Assembly (NCBI GenBank): GCA_013140405.1
Contig: JABFSV010000465.1
Coordinates: 1-8,334 of the forward strand
Source of the DNA: Methyloglobulus sp.
GTDB taxonomy: Bacteria; Pseudomonadota; Gammaproteobacteria; Methylococcales; Methylomonadaceae
DNA length: 8,334 nt
Direction of reading: 5' to 3'
In this document: one piece after another, positions 6,458 to 8,334 of the stretch
How the letters are laid out: every line of letters starts with the position of its first letter
Numbering within the stretch: position 1 is the stretch's first letter
Made by a program: the position numbers and the translations under genes
Notes under the pieces: model-generated
The model's database searches: none
The model's input: only the letters and a program-made list of their open reading frames with translations
What the model was told of the DNA's origin: nothing

Positions 6458-6841
6458 TCATTCAGTAATTTTCACTAACCAACCGCCAGCACCTTTGCAA
6501 TTACTTTGGGCATCTGCTGTAATCGCAATTCTGGCGTAACTACCTTTAACTGTTGCCGGTAGATTTCCATTCACATTAAATGTGCCATCATTTTTCTTAT
6601 CGACTTTAATGACCGCAGCCTGTTCCTTTACAGTAACTTTAATGGTTGTTGGAAAGGTGTTTTTAGATGCAGTGAAAGAAAAGGTTGAACCGGCAGTAAC
6701 TTCGGCATTTTCAGCCGGCATAAAATCAGTAAATTTAGGTTTTTCACAGGATTTTGAGCTGCTACTGCCTCCGCCATAAGCCCAGCAAGCGCTAGAAGCC
6801 ATCATTAAAGCAAAAGCCCACACGCAATTATTTTGTTTCAT
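6458..6841 (-). CDS. Small secreted protein with Ig-like/CopC-like sequence character
   Basis: 127 residues from ATG 6841. The frame extends upstream to 6892, but only ATG 6841 has an RBS (GAGG, 7-base spacer) and starts a proper signal peptide: MKQNN, a hydrophobic core CVWAFALMMASSA, then CWA before a predicted cut at 21/22. The mature protein opens with a Gly/Ser linker (YGGGSSSSKS) and continues with a single beta-rich domain. The stretch FTDFMPAENAEVTAGSTFSF recalls the first strands of CopC and similar bacterial Ig-like domains, but the copper-binding His residues of CopC are absent. Two cysteines, Cys32 and Cys115, sit at either end of the mature domain and could form a disulfide in the periplasm. 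Function is unknown. A TTGACA lies on the minus strand at 6912-6917 without a good -10 at normal spacing. Confidence 0.75.
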   Translation of the reverse strand: MKQNNCVWAFALMMASSACWAYGGGSSSSKSCEKPKFTDFMPAENAEVTAGSTFSFTASKNTFPTTIKVTVKEQAAVIKVDKKNDGTFNVNGNLPATVKGSYARIAITADAQSNCKGAGGWLVKITE

Positions 6842-6848
6842 CTTTATG

Positions 6849-6852
6849 CCTC
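6849..6852 (-). promoter_or_regulatory. Shine-Dalgarno (GAGG) deciding the secreted-protein start
   Basis: GAGG seven bases before ATG 6841 on the minus strand. It supports the start that begins directly with the signal peptide rather than the 17-residue upstream extension. Confidence 0.55.
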
Positions 6853-6950
6853 GTAGTGTTGTTATAGTAATTTTTATTTGTCTCTGATACACATTAACTT
6901 ATTTAAACTGATTGTCAAAAGGGGTCAAAATACTAACTTTAAAACATCTA

Positions 6951-7766
6951 TTAATTCCTGCCTTTGGGGATCATATGCAATAGCTTTCTAATATTTCGCT
7001 CAGTAATAAAAGCAAGTGAAAACAGTTGTAAAAAATTTTCAGCCACTATGATATCCAAACCAATTTTTTCAGGAACCAATTCTTTGCGGGTGCCAAAAAG
7101 TTTGTCCCAAAATGCGAGAACGATACCGTAGTTGCTGTCGTGTTCTGCACGCACGGTAGAATGATGTGTTCGGTGTAATGATGGGGTGATAATAACCTCG
7201 GACAATTTTTTTTCGTTATCAAAAGTAATATTGGAGTGGTGAAAGAAAATAAAGAATAACTGGATAGTTTCAATGGCAAGAACTAAATAAGCATCAACGC
7301 CAATTAATATAACAAACAAGCACTTGTAGGGGATTTCAAGGAACAGGTCAAAAACGTGGAATCTAAAGCCAGTAGATGCGTTAAAACTTTTGTCGCTGTG
7401 GTGCACTTTATGGAAGCGCCATAAAAACTCGTATTTGTGACTGGCGACATGCCAGACATATATTGCCAAGTCATAGAGCAAAAACGCAAATATCCATTTA
7501 ACAGGATGGTTACCCATACCACTCAACAGACCATAAGACGAGAATTGCTGGGCGACAAAAAATAGAGAAGTGGCGCGTAGCGTAGTCAGGATGACGTTAT
7601 TGAAAAGGAATGTTGTGGTATTGGTTACAATTGACTGCTTGTCTATTTTATTGGTGAAACGTCGATAAGGCTTCAGTTTTTCTATCACTAGCAGAGCCAT
7701 GAAAGCAAGGATTGCCAAACCAAAGAATATTTGACTAGGCAGCATGTTGGCGGTGTCATTTTGCAT
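6951..7766 (-). CDS. Fatty acid hydroxylase / sterol desaturase family membrane enzyme
   Basis: 271 residues, a usual length for this membrane-bound di-iron oxygenase family (PF04116), which hydroxylates or desaturates lipids, sterols or carotenoids. The histidine clusters are complete: HVASH (106-110), HKVHH (119-123), a further HH (176-177) and HRTHH (198-202), together ligating two irons on the cytoplasmic face. Hydrophobic segments at about 12-28, 50-72, 88-105 and 145-175 give an integral membrane protein with four or so spans. DKLFGT near the C-terminus is also typical. The substrate cannot be told from sequence; in methanotrophs sterol or hopanoid changes would be candidates, which is inference. 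ATG 7766 has a weak AGG-type RBS upstream. The gene follows the LOV gene on the same strand with an 83-base gap, and is rather AT-rich (19/60 G+C in the row at 7261). Confidence 0.88.
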   Translation of the reverse strand: MQNDTANMLPSQIFFGLAILAFMALLVIEKLKPYRRFTNKIDKQSIVTNTTTFLFNNVILTTLRATSLFFVAQQFSSYGLLSGMGNHPVKWIFAFLLYDLAIYVWHVASHKYEFLWRFHKVHHSDKSFNASTGFRFHVFDLFLEIPYKCLFVILIGVDAYLVLAIETIQLFFIFFHHSNITFDNEKKLSEVIITPSLHRTHHSTVRAEHDSNYGIVLAFWDKLFGTRKELVPEKIGLDIIVAENFLQLFSLAFITERNIRKLLHMIPKGRN

Positions 7767-7815
7767 GTGTTCGTAACCTGTTGCAAGTGTCAGAAAACGT
7801 AGTTAGTTCAAATCC

Positions 7816-7831
7816 GCCTTGTTCAAAAGGC
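7816..7831 (-). terminator. Weak hairpin between the LOV and hydroxylase genes
   Basis: GCCTT (7816-7820) and AAGGC (7827-7831) form a 5-base stem with a 6-base loop, about 20 bases past the LOV stop. No T run follows on the minus strand, so at most it is a weak or partial terminator, and readthrough into the hydroxylase gene stays possible. Confidence 0.25.
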
Positions 7832-7849
7832 CAAAACTTATCTGCTTGA

Positions 7850-8320
7850 CTAAAAAAAATCAGCGCCAGGTGACAGCGTGTCATTTAATAAACGGGTAAG
7901 TTCCTTGATTTCATTTTTGGCGTTAACCTGATAAGTGACATCGTATTGTATGCCAAGATAATAAATAACCTCGCCTTTACGGTCAGTTAGCGGAGTAATT
8001 TTCAAATGATTAAAAAACAACTCACCGTCTTTACGGTAATTCCTTAGTGTAACTTCAACTGGTTTGTGGTTTGTAATGGCTTCGGCAATTTGGTATCGAG
8101 CTTCTTGTTCTCGGTCAGGACCCTGAAGGAAACGGCAATTATGGCCGATGATGTCTTGTTGAGTGTACCCTGTCAGTTTTTCAAAGGCTTTATTGGCATA
8201 AATAATTGGCATTCCTTCTATGTCAGGATCCGACAATGTGACCCCATTGACACATTCATCAAGTATGGCTGAAAGAATTTGTGGGATTAAGCCATTATCT
8301 TTTTTAACAACAAAACTCAT
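7850..8320 (-). CDS. Short LOV-domain blue-light photoreceptor
   Basis: 156 residues from ATG 8320. It is a single PAS/LOV domain with short flanking helices and no output domain. The signature GHNCRFLQG holds Cys62, which forms the covalent adduct with FMN under blue light. The other flavin contacts are present: Asn94 in NYRKDGE, Asn104 in FFNHLKITP and Gln125 in GIQYDVT, nearly the numbering of Bacillus YtvA. VTYQVNAKNEIKELTRLLND (about 128-147) is the C-terminal J-alpha helix, which in the short LOV proteins of Pseudomonas putida mediates dimerisation. Signalling is therefore likely through dimer change and a partner protein, unseen here. The frame continues to a GTG at 8326, but AGGAG with a 7-base spacer favours ATG 8320. 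The promoter is outside the window. Confidence 0.93.
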   Translation of the reverse strand: MSFVVKKDNGLIPQILSAILDECVNGVTLSDPDIEGMPIIYANKAFEKLTGYTQQDIIGHNCRFLQGPDREQEARYQIAEAITNHKPVEVTLRNYRKDGELFFNHLKITPLTDRKGEVIYYLGIQYDVTYQVNAKNEIKELTRLLNDTLSPGADFF

Positions 8321-8327
8321 GATCACA

Positions 8328-8332
8328 CTCCT
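8328..8332 (-). promoter_or_regulatory. Shine-Dalgarno (AGGAG) for the LOV gene
   Basis: AGGAG on the minus strand, seven bases before ATG 8320. The alternative GTG at 8326 would leave only one base of spacing, so the ATG is chosen. Confidence 0.8.
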
Positions 8333-8334
8333 AG

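Noticed and set aside
1..8334. CRISPR array, tRNA or rRNA genes
   Set aside because: No regularly spaced repeats, tRNA-like cloverleaf or rRNA sequence was seen on either strand.

Overview
The window looks like a chromosomal stretch of a gammaproteobacterium. PpnN follows the Escherichia coli protein closely, the short LOV protein resembles those of Pseudomonas, and the partial SPOR-domain protein, as I remember similar sequences, looks like the C-terminus of an L,D-transpeptidase of the type found in methanotrophs (Methylococcales) and relatives. The genus is not settled by the sequence.

Layout, left to right. Positions 1-518 hold the 3' part of a SPOR-domain envelope gene (+). It converges on a short single-stranded DNA-binding protein gene (570-998, -). 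A membrane-anchored SRPBCC protein (1156-1698, +) is transcribed divergently from ssb, with a good RBS and a plausible sigma-70 promoter. Next comes an AT-rich gene (1849-3615, +) coding for a 588-residue fusion of a GHKL/MORC-type ATPase with a C-terminal PD-(D/E)XK nuclease of Shedu (DUF4263) type, almost certainly a mobile defence gene. Exact 10-base direct repeats, each followed by a second, looser shared motif, bracket it. About 435 bases without a gene follow, then ppnN (4052-5422, -), a housekeeping nucleotide nucleosidase. Positions 5423-6457 have no convincing intact gene: one frame looks like a decayed gene with two stops, and there are two clear hairpins. The right side carries three minus-strand genes: a small secreted protein (6458-6841), a di-iron fatty-acid hydroxylase/sterol desaturase family membrane enzyme (6951-7766) and a short LOV blue-light photoreceptor (7850-8320).

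Most of these genes do not form one pathway. The main item of interest is the stand-alone ATPase-nuclease fusion, which has no methylase or other partner in view and sits between ordinary genes. The second is the compact LOV photoreceptor, which has all its flavin-binding residues but no effector domain; the desaturase-family gene lies 83 bases downstream of it on the same strand, so co-transcription is possible but not shown.
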